Assembly: GCF_046035435.1 (NCBI RefSeq)
Contig: NZ_JBFNFH010000017.1
Direction: 5' to 3' (one strand)
Length of the DNA: 41,594 nucleotides
Source of the DNA: Helcococcus bovis
Lineage (GTDB): Bacteria > Bacillota > Clostridia > Tissierellales > Peptoniphilaceae
Shown here one piece after another: positions 34,236-41,594 of this stretch; the first letter of the stretch is position 1, and each line of letters opens with the position of its first letter. Position numbers and translations under genes: made by a program. The notes under the pieces are model-generated. The model was not told the DNA's origin. It saw only the letters and a program-made list of their open reading frames with translations, and did not search any database.

Positions 34236-35658
34236 TCATAAATTTTCCTTAATGTTTTTTATACTTTTAATACCGAATAATCCTAACACCATTATTAAAA
34301 CAGGAAAATATAATATAAAATCATCTTAAGTTTTTGGATTTTCACCTACATTATAATTATTTATTTTTGGGCTGAAATTATCATTTTTCAGTATTTGAAT
34401 TATATTATCATCCTTACCTTTATTGAAATCTTCTTTTATCATTTTTTTAATAGTGTTATTATTTAAATCTTTATCAAAATCTATCTCTGATAAATTTACT
34501 CTAATCATATAGCTTCCTACTTCACTCGGTTCATTCCATGCATTATTAATCATTTTATAATAATTTCCCAATCCTTTAGTATCTTCATCAATACCAAGTA
34601 CAGGACCATTTGAAGTATCATCTTTCTGACTATATGCTACAAAAAATTCATCATCTGAATTACCACCCCACGAAGCATTTATAATCTTTGGTGCCATTTC
34701 TGGATGTGCATTTCCAAATTTATCAGTAGGCGCAAGCATCCATTGACCTGCATCAAGTAATTGTTTTGGAGTTGTTTCGACATCTTTATCAAAAACTTTG
34801 GCCGCAATCCATTTTGCTTCCGGTGCTATTCCAAGAAGTGAATTTCCTTTAGGATAATTTCCCAATATCGTACCGGCAACATGAGTTCCATGCCCTGTAG
34901 CATCAGTTGGTTCTCCACCTTTTATTCCGGTTGTAGCATCAAAAAAACTGTAATATCTCTTATCTTCATCATTTCCTCTATATGATGACTTTAATGCAGG
35001 ATGATTTACATCAACCCCTGAGTCAATTATACCAACAACTATACCTTTTCCCTTATAACCTTTTGAAAAAGTTTTATGAACAGATATACTTTTTAAGTTC
35101 CACGGAATATGTTTTTTTGAAATATCATTATTTTCAACATAATCACTTTTGAAATATTTTCCCTCAAAATTGTTTTTAGTATAATTTTGTTCTATATTTA
35201 TTTTTTTATTTAAAACAACTTTTTCTACATCATTTCTTTTAGACAACAGTTGAAACGAATCTTTATTACCAATTATAAAAATACTATTTACTATAAAAAA
35301 AGATTCATAATTTTTTATATTACCATTTTTGACTTCCTTTTTTATTACCCCTATAATATCTTCCTAATCTTCTAATGCAGTATCTAAAAGTTTTTTGTAC
35401 AACTTCATGAGATTTAGAATCATTTTTTATTTCAGGTTTTTTCTTCATAGTTATAATATATTCTACATAATCAGTTTTATTAAAAGCGTCCTCAAACTCT
35501 TTTTCTATAATATTATTAAAAAATTTACCACTAACCTTATTATTTTCTGGGGACTTAAATAATTTTTTTGCATAAATTTGCCCCAACCCTGTAAAAATAA
35601 TAAACAACGCAAGTAAAAAACTAATTAGCCTTATATAAATTTTCTTCGTTTTATTCAT
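34236..35658 (-). pseudogene. Cell-wall-anchored subtilase (bacillopeptidase F-like), multiply broken
   Basis: N-terminal signal/hydrophobic segment (MNKTKKIYIRLISFLLALF) and propeptide run to about 35397, where six A on the minus strand (35396-35391) shift the frame; with five A the reading resumes KLLDTALED, meets TAG at 35366-35364 (probably Trp) and continues NYESFFIVNS. Catalytic Asp (IIDSGVDVNHP) and His (GHGTHVAG) are present, but after INASWGGNSDDE the sequence jumps to a region normally past the active site, and no GTSMA serine motif exists. A TAA at 34328-34326 follows ENPKT, after which DDFILYFPVLIMVLGLFGIK and a basic tail remain in frame to 34236: a sortase sorting signal. Relatives degrade extracellular proteins. 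Confidence 0.88.
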
Positions 35659-35888
35659 TATACCTCCTCGTTTTCATATAAAACATTATAAAATAAGTGT
35701 TCCCTTTGTAAACTTTTGTTTTAGGTTGAGCTAAGTTAAAAGTAAATCGCAACTTAATATTATAATCAATTTATATATAACATATATCAAATTTAATAAT
35801 TATACTCTCATTTAAATTAATAATTCTTCACAAAATATTGACTTATTTATTTTATTCTTATATAATTAATAAGTAAATTTGAATATTT

Positions 35889-35981
35889 GGAGAGTTGTCC
35901 GAGTGGCTTAAGGTGCATGATTGGAAATCATGTGTACGATAATTAGTCGTACCGAGGGTTCAAATCCCTCACTCTCCGCCA
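35889..35981 (+). tRNA. tRNA-Ser (GGA)
   Basis: The acceptor GGAGAGT pairs with ACTCTCC. The anticodon stem CATGA/TCATG holds loop TTGGAAA, giving anticodon GGA. A long variable arm (GTACGATAATTAGTCGTAC) marks a serine tRNA, and the T-loop GGTTCAAATCC and encoded CCA (35979-35981) are present. Confidence 0.97.
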
Positions 35982-36245
35982 GCACTAAACGGGGTGGTAG
36001 CGGTACCCTGTCGCCCGCAATCCGCTATAGCGGGGTTGAATTCCCAGATTGAGACTTAATTATTTGTTGATATGCGCTTAAAAAGTGGTGTTGACAGGAT
36101 GGTCTCATGCAACAAGAATCTATGAACCATGTCAGGTCCGGAAGGAAGCAGCATTAAGTAGTCCCTCTTGTGTGCCGTGAGGTAGCCTTTCTCGAGCTAA
36201 CTAGTCTGAAAGCAGCAGTGGATTTTAAGCCGATACTGGGTGTGC
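35982..36245 (+). ncRNA. ffs: Signal recognition particle RNA (long Firmicutes type)
   Basis: It contains the universal helix-8 signature GTCAGGTCCGGAAGGAAGCA (36131-36150), which binds Ffh. About 264 bases, consistent with the Alu-domain-containing form of Firmicutes. Terminal GCAC (35982-35985) can pair with GTGC (36242-36245), which I used for the ends. It directly follows the tRNA-Ser CCA, so both are probably one transcript; Bacillus has the same tRNA-Ser/scr arrangement. An ORF overlapping it on the plus strand is spurious. Confidence 0.93.
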
Positions 36246-36256
36246 ATACATATAAA

Positions 36257-36300
36257 AAAAAGATAGTACAGTCTCCCTTTTTATGTACTATCTTTTTTGT
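36257..36300 (+). terminator. Intrinsic terminator after the SRP RNA
   Basis: AAAAAGATAGTACA (36257-36270) pairs with TGTACTATCTTTTT (36284-36297), 14 bp, ending in a T run. Confidence 0.92.
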
Positions 36301-36326
36301 TTTTAAATTAAATACATATACAATAA

Positions 36327-36365
36327 TAATAGTGAAGGCAAATTTTATCCACCTTCACTATTTAT
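36327..36365 (-). repeat. Dispersed hairpin repeat, copy 2 (terminator of the methyltransferase)
   Basis: AATAGTGAAGG pairs with CCTTCACTATT around a 13-base loop. It is related to 25856-25892 and lies 10 bases past the methyltransferase stop. Confidence 0.75.
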
Positions 36366-36374
36366 TGTAAATCA

Positions 36375-37301
36375 TTATTTCACATTGAAATTTCTTTCAT
36401 AAAATATTCCATCTTTTATTCCCTGTATTTCTTTGTTTTCTATGGCATCCAATAATCTCTTTTCTGCCCAGGCAACGTAAAGTTCATTTTGCTCTATTCC
36501 TATAAATTTACGATTTAGTTTTTTACATACAACCGAAGTAGTGCCTGACCCCATAAATGGATCAAGAATTAAATCTCCTTCATTTGAACTGGCTAACACC
36601 AATTTAGCGATTAATTTTTCAGGCTTTTGAGTTGGATGAGCTGTATTTTCAGGCATAGACCAAAATGGAATTGTAATATCATCCCAAAAATTTGATGGAT
36701 GTGTATCTCTATATTTTGTATTTTTATCGTCTTTCCAATCTTTTGGTTTTCCCTCTTCTTTATAAGGGGCTATAACCTTTTTTCTTTTCTTTACAGCATT
36801 AATATTAAATGTATATTCTTCAGAATTAGTAGCAAACCAAATATCTTCCAAAGAATTTTTCCAATTAGACTTTGCCCCTCTACCTTTTTCTCTTTCCCAT
36901 GTTATTCTATTTTTAATATTAAAATATTTTGATAAAATTGGTCCAATAATCATCGAAGATTTCCAATCACAACATACATATATACTACCATTATCTTTTA
37001 GCTTAGGTTTTATTTGAGATATCCATTTTTCTGTATAATCTGAATATCCTTTCGTATTTTTTTCATTAAAAATATTACCGTGATAATTTTTTCTTAAGTT
37101 ATACGGAGGATCTACAATCAAAAGATCTATCGAATTATTTTCTATATTATCTAAAACATGAAATGTATCTCCTACGATATTTTTATTAATTAAATCGGTA
37201 AAATTAAGCGAATTATCAAAAATAATAGCATTTTTAAGATACTTCTCCCCTACACTCAAATCAAAATCTATTGTCTTATTTTTTGATGATTTTTCTTTCA
37301 T
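36375..37301 (-). CDS. Site-specific DNA methyltransferase (beta class, probably N6-adenine), orphan
   Basis: 308 residues. Catalytic motif IV DPPY is at 64-67 (VDPPYNLRKNYHG) and the SAM-binding motif FMGSGTT is near 249, after AHPTQKPEKL; catalytic motif before cofactor motif defines the beta class. DPPY favours N6-adenine methylation, although N4-cytosine cannot be ruled out. No restriction endonuclease, specificity subunit or mobile-element gene is next to it, so it appears solitary: flanked by SRP RNA and the phn operon. It could protect against restriction, regulate expression, or be a remnant of a lost system. Target sequence unknown. Confidence 0.88.
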   Translation of the reverse strand: MKEKSSKNKTIDFDLSVGEKYLKNAIIFDNSLNFTDLINKNIVGDTFHVLDNIENNSIDLLIVDPPYNLRKNYHGNIFNEKNTKGYSDYTEKWISQIKPKLKDNGSIYVCCDWKSSMIIGPILSKYFNIKNRITWEREKGRGAKSNWKNSLEDIWFATNSEEYTFNINAVKKRKKVIAPYKEEGKPKDWKDDKNTKYRDTHPSNFWDDITIPFWSMPENTAHPTQKPEKLIAKLVLASSNEGDLILDPFMGSGTTSVVCKKLNRKFIGIEQNELYVAWAEKRLLDAIENKEIQGIKDGIFYERNFNVK

Positions 37302-37501
37302 AATATTTTCCCTCTATCTATTAATTATGTTTAGTATATTTATAAAATATTTTTATGTCAAGAATATATTAAAAAAGATAACTTTTTTGTAACAATTAGA
37401 AGATTGATTTCATCACATTTAATACAAAATTTATAATTTTGTTCTGAATTATTTGATAATATTTGATATAATTTATATGTAATAAAATTTTAGGAGGAAA
37501 A

Positions 37502-38548
37502 ATGAAAAAAATCATTTCTTTATTACTTGTAATGGTTATGGTGCTATCAGCATGTCAACCATCCGCAAAAAAAACAGACGACAAAGGCGCTAACGGTAAA
37601 ACAATTGAAAAATTAACAGTACAATTTGTACCTTCAAGAGATCCTAAAGACATTATAAGTCAAACAAAACCACTTGAAGGATTACTACAAAAACATTTAA
37701 AAGAACAAGGTTACGATGTTAAAAAAGTAGAAATTTCAGTTGGTACATCATACGAAGCAACTGGTGAAGCACTTTCAGCTGGTTCTATTGATGTTGGTTT
37801 AATACCTGGTGGAACATATGTATTGTATGACGACAATGCAGAAGTTCTTTTAACAGCTACAAGAAAAGGATACAATAACGATTCTGAAAAAGCTAAAGAC
37901 TGGAATGCTAACAAACCTACAAAACCAGTAGATGAAGAAGTAACATATTATAGAGCAATGATTTTAGCAGGTCCTTCTGAAAAAGGAAAAGAATTAGCTA
38001 AAAAAGTTAATGCTGGAGAAAAATTAACATGGGAAGATTTAAATTCTGCAAAATGGGGTGTTAGAGGAGTTTCATCTTCAGCAGGATATATTTACCCATA
38101 TCTATGGTTAAAAGATAACTATGGTAAAGGCATTACAGATTTAAGTACAGTTGTTGAACAAGATTCATACAATACAGCTTTAGCTCAATTAGCAACAGGA
38201 CAACTTGATGTTATAGTTGCATTTACAGATGCAAGAATTGATAATGCTGACAAATGGGTAAAACAATATAACGGTCCAAAAGATATTTGGGAAGATACAA
38301 ATGTTATAGGTGTTTCAGATAAAATTTATAACGATACAGTTTCCGTTTCAAAGAATGCTCAATCTGGAAATATGACTCCAGAATTTAAAGAAGCATTAGC
38401 AAATGCATTTATTAACTTAGCTAAAACTGAAGAAGGTAAGAAAGTTATAAGCATCTACAATCATTTCGGATACAAGAAAGCAAAATCTGAAGATTACAAC
38501 AAAGAAAGAGATGCTCAAAAATTAATGAAAGAATTAACTAAACACTAA
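37502..38548 (+). CDS. phnD: Phosphate/phosphonate-type ABC transporter substrate-binding lipoprotein
   Basis: 348 residues with lipobox LSAC (Cys18). It belongs to the PhnD periplasmic-binding family: the TVQFVPSRDP start, the GTSYEATGEAL segment and VDVGLIPGGTYVLY are diagnostic of phosphonate/phosphite/phosphate-binding members. Many Gram-positive anaerobes use such systems without a C-P lyase, suggesting import of phosphate, phosphite or a phosphonate; the ligand is not readable here. AGGAGG lies 6 bases upstream. A hairpin terminator separates it from phnC. Confidence 0.93.
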   Translation: MKKIISLLLVMVMVLSACQPSAKKTDDKGANGKTIEKLTVQFVPSRDPKDIISQTKPLEGLLQKHLKEQGYDVKKVEISVGTSYEATGEALSAGSIDVGLIPGGTYVLYDDNAEVLLTATRKGYNNDSEKAKDWNANKPTKPVDEEVTYYRAMILAGPSEKGKELAKKVNAGEKLTWEDLNSAKWGVRGVSSSAGYIYPYLWLKDNYGKGITDLSTVVEQDSYNTALAQLATGQLDVIVAFTDARIDNADKWVKQYNGPKDIWEDTNVIGVSDKIYNDTVSVSKNAQSGNMTPEFKEALANAFINLAKTEEGKKVISIYNHFGYKKAKSEDYNKERDAQKLMKELTKH

Positions 38549-38564
38549 AATTATGTTTTATGAA

Positions 38565-38591
38565 GGGCTAAGTTCGCTTAGCCCATTTTTT
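38565..38591 (+). terminator. Intercistronic terminator between phnD and phnC
   Basis: GGGCTAAG-TTCG-CTTAGCCC, an 8-bp stem with a UUCG tetraloop followed by ATTTTTT. It probably lets only part of the transcripts reach the ATPase and permeases. Confidence 0.88.
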
Positions 38592-38604
38592 ATGAGAGGA
38601 AAAA

Positions 38605-39372
38605 ATGATTAAATTTGAAAATGTTAGTAAAGTATACCCTAATGGATTCAAGGCGTTAAAAAACATAAATCTTACTATTGAATCAGGAGAAATGATTGCA
38701 ATAATAGGACGTTCTGGAGCTGGAAAATCAACTTTAATTAGAACTATAAATAAAATAATTCCTATTGAAGAGGGTAGACTTACAGTAAACGATAAAAATG
38801 TTTCAGAATTAAAAGGTAAAGATTTAAGAAAATTTAGAAGAAATATAGGTATGATATTTCAACAATTTAACCTAGTTGATAGAACAACTGTAATAAATAA
38901 TGTTTTAGCTGGATTTGTTCCTGACTTAGATCCTGTTAGATCTATGTTTGGATTTTATCCTAAATCAATGAAAATTCAAGCTTTAGATGCATTAAGACAA
39001 GTTGATATTTTAGATAAAGCATATGTAAGAGCTGATCATCTTTCAGGTGGACAACAACAAAGAGTTGCTTTAGCTAGAACTTTAGCACAAAAACCAGAAA
39101 TAATCTTAGCTGATGAACCAGTAGCAAGCTTAGATCCTGTTACAGCTAAACAAGTTATGGACTATCTACTAAAAATAAATCAAAGAAATAATATTGCTAT
39201 TTTAATTAATATTCACCATGTAGATTTAGCTTTAGAATACGCTTCAAGAGTAATAGGTATAAAAGATGGAGAAATTGTTTATGATGGACCAGCTAAAAAT
39301 GTTGATGATAGTGTATTAAAGACTATCTATGGTGAAAAAGCTGATGAAATTGAAATGTCTGGAGCTCTATAA
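38605..39372 (+). CDS. phnC: Phosphonate-type ABC transporter ATP-binding protein
   Basis: 255 residues. Walker A GRSGAGKST is near residue 35, the signature is LSGGQQQRVALA and Walker B is IILADEPVASLDP. The extra stretch PVRSMFGFYPKSMK after the Q-loop is typical of PhnC proteins. The stop overlaps the start of phnE by one base. It powers the import system with the two PhnE proteins. Confidence 0.95.
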   Translation: MIKFENVSKVYPNGFKALKNINLTIESGEMIAIIGRSGAGKSTLIRTINKIIPIEEGRLTVNDKNVSELKGKDLRKFRRNIGMIFQQFNLVDRTTVINNVLAGFVPDLDPVRSMFGFYPKSMKIQALDALRQVDILDKAYVRADHLSGGQQQRVALARTLAQKPEIILADEPVASLDPVTAKQVMDYLLKINQRNNIAILINIHHVDLALEYASRVIGIKDGEIVYDGPAKNVDDSVLKTIYGEKADEIEMSGAL

Positions 39373-40193
39373 TGAACTTATATGATAAAATTTTTAAACC
39401 AAAAATTTATACCCTACCAGATGGGTCAATTGTAAAAGAAAAAAGAAGCAGAGCGATAGTTATAGCACCATTAGTTTTATTGATTTTAATATTATCTGCA
39501 CAATTTACACAATTTTCATTTGCTAGAATTATAAAACAATTTCATCAAATGGGATTAATACTTAAAGACTTATTTAATCCAGATTTTAGATATTTACCAA
39601 AAGTAGTAGATCCTTTAATAGAAACTATAAAAATGTCTCTTTTAGGTTCATTTTTAGGAGCGGTATTTTCCATTCCTTTCGCATATATCGCTTCATCTAA
39701 TATGATGAATAACAAATTTGCGAATTGGATTATGAGAACCATATTTTCTATAATGAGAACTATACCTACAATTGTAAATGCTTTGATAGCAACATTCATA
39801 TTTGGTATAGGCTCAAAAGCTGGTACCGTAGCTATATTTATTTATTCATTTTCATATGTTGGGAAAATAATTTATGAACAAATAGAAAATGTTGAAATGG
39901 GTGCTTTTGAAGCATTAATTTCTATGGGTTATAAAAGATATATGGCATTTATAAAAGCTGTTTTACCTCAAGTATTACCTACTTTTTTTGCAACAGCATT
40001 GTATAATTTTGAAGGTAATGTAAGGTACGCTGCAATTTTAGGTTATGTTGGTGCCGGTGGTGTTGGTATATTAATTAAACACAATATCGGACTTAGAGAA
40101 TATAGTAATCTAGGAGCTATCCTTCTTCTTGTTTTAATAACAATAGTAATTATAGAAGGTATAAGCTTATTCCTACGTAAAAAATTTGTGTGA
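39372..40193 (+). CDS. phnE: Phosphonate-type ABC transporter permease 1
   Basis: 273 residues with about six membrane helices. The cytoplasmic coupling (EAA) loop reads EALISMGYKRYMAFIKAVLP, followed by the conserved GYVGAGGVGILI. A 30-residue basic cytoplasmic start precedes the first helix. It overlaps phnC by one base and ends 8 bases before the second permease. Confidence 0.94.
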   Translation: MNLYDKIFKPKIYTLPDGSIVKEKRSRAIVIAPLVLLILILSAQFTQFSFARIIKQFHQMGLILKDLFNPDFRYLPKVVDPLIETIKMSLLGSFLGAVFSIPFAYIASSNMMNNKFANWIMRTIFSIMRTIPTIVNALIATFIFGIGSKAGTVAIFIYSFSYVGKIIYEQIENVEMGAFEALISMGYKRYMAFIKAVLPQVLPTFFATALYNFEGNVRYAAILGYVGAGGVGILIKHNIGLREYSNLGAILLLVLITIVIIEGISLFLRKKFV

Positions 40194-40201
40194 GGTAAAC
40201 T

Positions 40202-41011
40202 ATGAATGAAGAAATATTAAAAAAATTAGAACAAGAACCAAACACAAGAATTAAAACAATTATTAATATTATAATTATTATTGGACTTTTAGTTTGGTCA
40301 TTTTTAGGATTACAATCTGCCGGAGCAACTAAACAAAGTATGGGAATTGTAGGAAATATCTTTAAGGGTATATTATCTCCTGATTTGAACTTGATAAACT
40401 TAACAAAACAAGGTATTCCCTATCTACTTGTTGAAACAATGGCTATCGCCTTTTTAGGTACAGTTTTAGGAGCTATACTTGCAATACCATTTTCATTTTT
40501 AACGTCAATAAACATTGTTCCTAAATACATTGCTTATACAATAAGATTATTCTTAATATTAATAAGAACAATCCCTGCACTAGTTTATGGACTTTTATTT
40601 ATCAGAATGGTAGGCCCTGGTCCATTTGCCGGAGTTTTGACTATGGCGATAACATCTATCGGGATGATAAGTAAGTTATTTGCAGAATCAATAATGGATA
40701 TAAACGAAAATATATTAGAATCTCTATCAGCTATGGGATTAACAACATTCCAAAAAATAAGATATGGTATATTTCCTCAACTTTATGCAATGTTCATGTC
40801 AACAATCATTTATAGATTTGACATAAATCTTAGAGATGCAACTGTTTTAGGACTTGTAGGAGCTGGAGGTATTGGTGCTCCGCTAATATTTGCAATCAAC
40901 GCATATAAATGGAATCAAGCAGGATCCATTCTAATTTGCCTTGTTGCATTAGTTTTAGTGATTGAATTCTTCTCAGTAAGAATTAGAGCTAAATTGATTA
41001 AAGGATTTTAA
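40202..41011 (+). CDS. phnE: Phosphonate-type ABC transporter permease 2
   Basis: 269 residues, a second PhnE paralogue. The EAA loop ESLSAMGLTTFQKIRYGIFP and GLVGAGGIGAPLI parallel those of the first permease. Two permeases per operon are common in Firmicutes phn systems and should form a heterodimer. AGGTAAAC lies upstream of the ATG. It is the last gene of the operon. Confidence 0.94.
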   Translation: MNEEILKKLEQEPNTRIKTIINIIIIIGLLVWSFLGLQSAGATKQSMGIVGNIFKGILSPDLNLINLTKQGIPYLLVETMAIAFLGTVLGAILAIPFSFLTSINIVPKYIAYTIRLFLILIRTIPALVYGLLFIRMVGPGPFAGVLTMAITSIGMISKLFAESIMDINENILESLSAMGLTTFQKIRYGIFPQLYAMFMSTIIYRFDINLRDATVLGLVGAGGIGAPLIFAINAYKWNQAGSILICLVALVLVIEFFSVRIRAKLIKGF

Positions 41012-41057
41012 AATTGAATAATTTACAAAACAATTAAATTTAAATAATATTTTCATT

Positions 41058-41100
41058 CCCCCCCTTTAACTCTTATATTTCAGTTAAAGGGGGGTGTTAT
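41058..41100 (+). terminator. Terminator hairpin after the phn operon
   Basis: CCCCCCTTTAACT (41059-41071) pairs with AGTTAAAGGGGGG (41082-41094), 13 bp. The following T run is weak (TGTTATTT). Confidence 0.8.
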
Positions 41101-41149
41101 TTCAGGAGAATTAATTAAATTATTTATACTTTTAAATGAAATAAAATAA

Positions 41150-41178
41150 TTGACACGAAAAATAATAAATGCTATAAT
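41150..41178 (+). promoter_or_regulatory. Consensus sigma-A promoter of the small-peptide gene
   Basis: TTGACA (41150-41155), exactly 17 bases, TATAAT (41173-41178): both boxes perfect. The transcript would begin near 41185, about 30 bases before the start codon. Confidence 0.92.
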
Positions 41179-41213
41179 TATAAAAAATATTTATTAAAAA
41201 AAAGGAATATATT

Positions 41214-41408
41214 ATGAAATTTATAAATAAAATAAAAAAGACTGATATAAACGGGAAAAATTTTTTAGGTATATCCTTAAGCAACAATATTGTAAATAAT
41301 ACATTTGCAAAATCTAGTTCCTATGTTGTTGCATGGCAAGGATACGCAGTAATTGTTAAAGTAGAAAAAGAAAATATAAATAAAAAAATTGAATACTCCT
41401 TAGCATAA
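41214..41408 (+). CDS. Small protein of unknown function (64 residues)
   Basis: 64 residues, preceded by AAAGGA 7 bases upstream and a perfect sigma-A promoter, which makes a real gene likely. The N-terminus is basic and polar (MKFINKIKKTDINGKN), the centre is Ser/Asn-rich and the region SSSYVVAWQGYAVIVKV is aromatic-hydrophobic; the end is charged. There is no cysteine, no signal peptide and no clear membrane helix. I do not recognise the family. It is followed 18 bases later by another gene in the same direction. A peptide precursor (RiPP or bacteriocin-like) is conceivable but unproven. Confidence 0.7.
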   Translation: MKFINKIKKTDINGKNFLGISLSNNIVNNTFAKSSSYVVAWQGYAVIVKVEKENINKKIEYSLA

Positions 41409-41426
41409 TTATATGTGGAATATTGT

Positions 41427-41594
41427 ATGAAAAATGTAAAAAAATATTTAAATACAATAGATAAAAATATTAGTAAATGGTTAGAAAACAATTTGGATTA
41501 TTTTGATTTTGATAATGTCATATATAAAGAAAAAAGTATCGATGATAAATTTAAGCCTTTTTGCGAACTATGTTTTTTGAGTAATTTTTTAATA
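41427..41594 (+). CDS. Unknown protein, 5' part only
   Basis: The frame opens at ATG 41427 with a weak GTGGAA site 6 bases upstream and stays open for 56 codons to the window end. It begins MKNVKKYLNTIDKNIS, is rich in Asn, Asp and Lys and ends with FKPFCELCFLSNFLI, containing a CxxxC-like pair (CELC). Not recognised. Its spacing from the small-peptide gene suggests a shared transcript. Confidence 0.6.
   Translation, partial: MKNVKKYLNTIDKNISKWLENNLDYFDFDNVIYKEKSIDDKFKPFCELCFLSNFLI

Noticed and set aside
36170..36370. 66-codon plus-strand frame
   Set aside because: It overlaps the conserved SRP RNA and its terminator; no coding signature.

Overview
The window reads as low-GC Gram-positive (Firmicutes) chromosome. 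Support comes from very AT-rich DNA, AGGAGG-type ribosome binding sites, a T-box leader, a long Firmicutes-type SRP RNA next to tRNA-Ser, and Bacillus/Clostridia neighbourhoods (murB-rapZ-Nudix-whiA; metG-tatD-rnmV-rsmA ... veg). Lipoproteins with cysteine lipoboxes, a histidine-triad zinc protein and a decayed wall-anchored subtilase fit a host-associated anaerobic coccus such as the Peptoniphilaceae (Parvimonas/Finegoldia relatives). That placement is an inference from gene content, not a measured affiliation.

Layout. 0-5.3 kb (minus strand): whiA, Nudix hydrolase, rapZ, murB, a membrane-anchored SH3 protein, murI and veg, covering wall synthesis and its control. 5.4-9.8 kb: a secreted, C-terminally anchored GH13 amylase, a DUF1858 redox protein, a sulfatase, a broken PTS EIIC-like gene and a glutaredoxin. 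9.9-14 kb (minus): rsmA, rnmV, tatD and metG, an rRNA/tRNA maturation group. 14.1-17.1 kb: a nested transposon, in which an IS21-family element with a 7-bp target duplication is inserted in codon 7 of the tnpA gene of an IS200/IS605-family element. 17.1-25.8 kb: a zone of gene decay (alcohol dehydrogenase, SDR oxidoreductase, KdgT-like permease, YeiH-like exporter and CstA all interrupted) surrounding an apparently intact argGH pair under a T-box leader. 26-30.7 kb: a zinc-acquisition operon (znuA, znuC, znuB and a Pht-like lipoprotein) behind a Fur/Zur-type operator. 30.9-34.1 kb: tyrS, an AI-2E-family transporter and Mn-type sodA. 34.2-35.7 kb: a subtilase pseudogene with at least four lesions. 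35.9-36.3 kb: tRNA-Ser(GGA) and SRP RNA in tandem. 36.4-37.3 kb: an orphan beta-class DNA methyltransferase. 37.5-41.0 kb: a phosphonate/phosphate-type ABC transporter operon (phnD, phnC and two phnE). 41.1-41.6 kb: a consensus promoter driving an unrecognised 64-residue peptide and a second gene cut by the window end.

The two strongest themes are genome erosion (about ten broken genes, including both transposases) and metal/zinc acquisition. The best candidate for something undescribed is the small-peptide locus at the right edge. The best-supported structural observation is the nested transposon, whose history can be reconstructed to the base.
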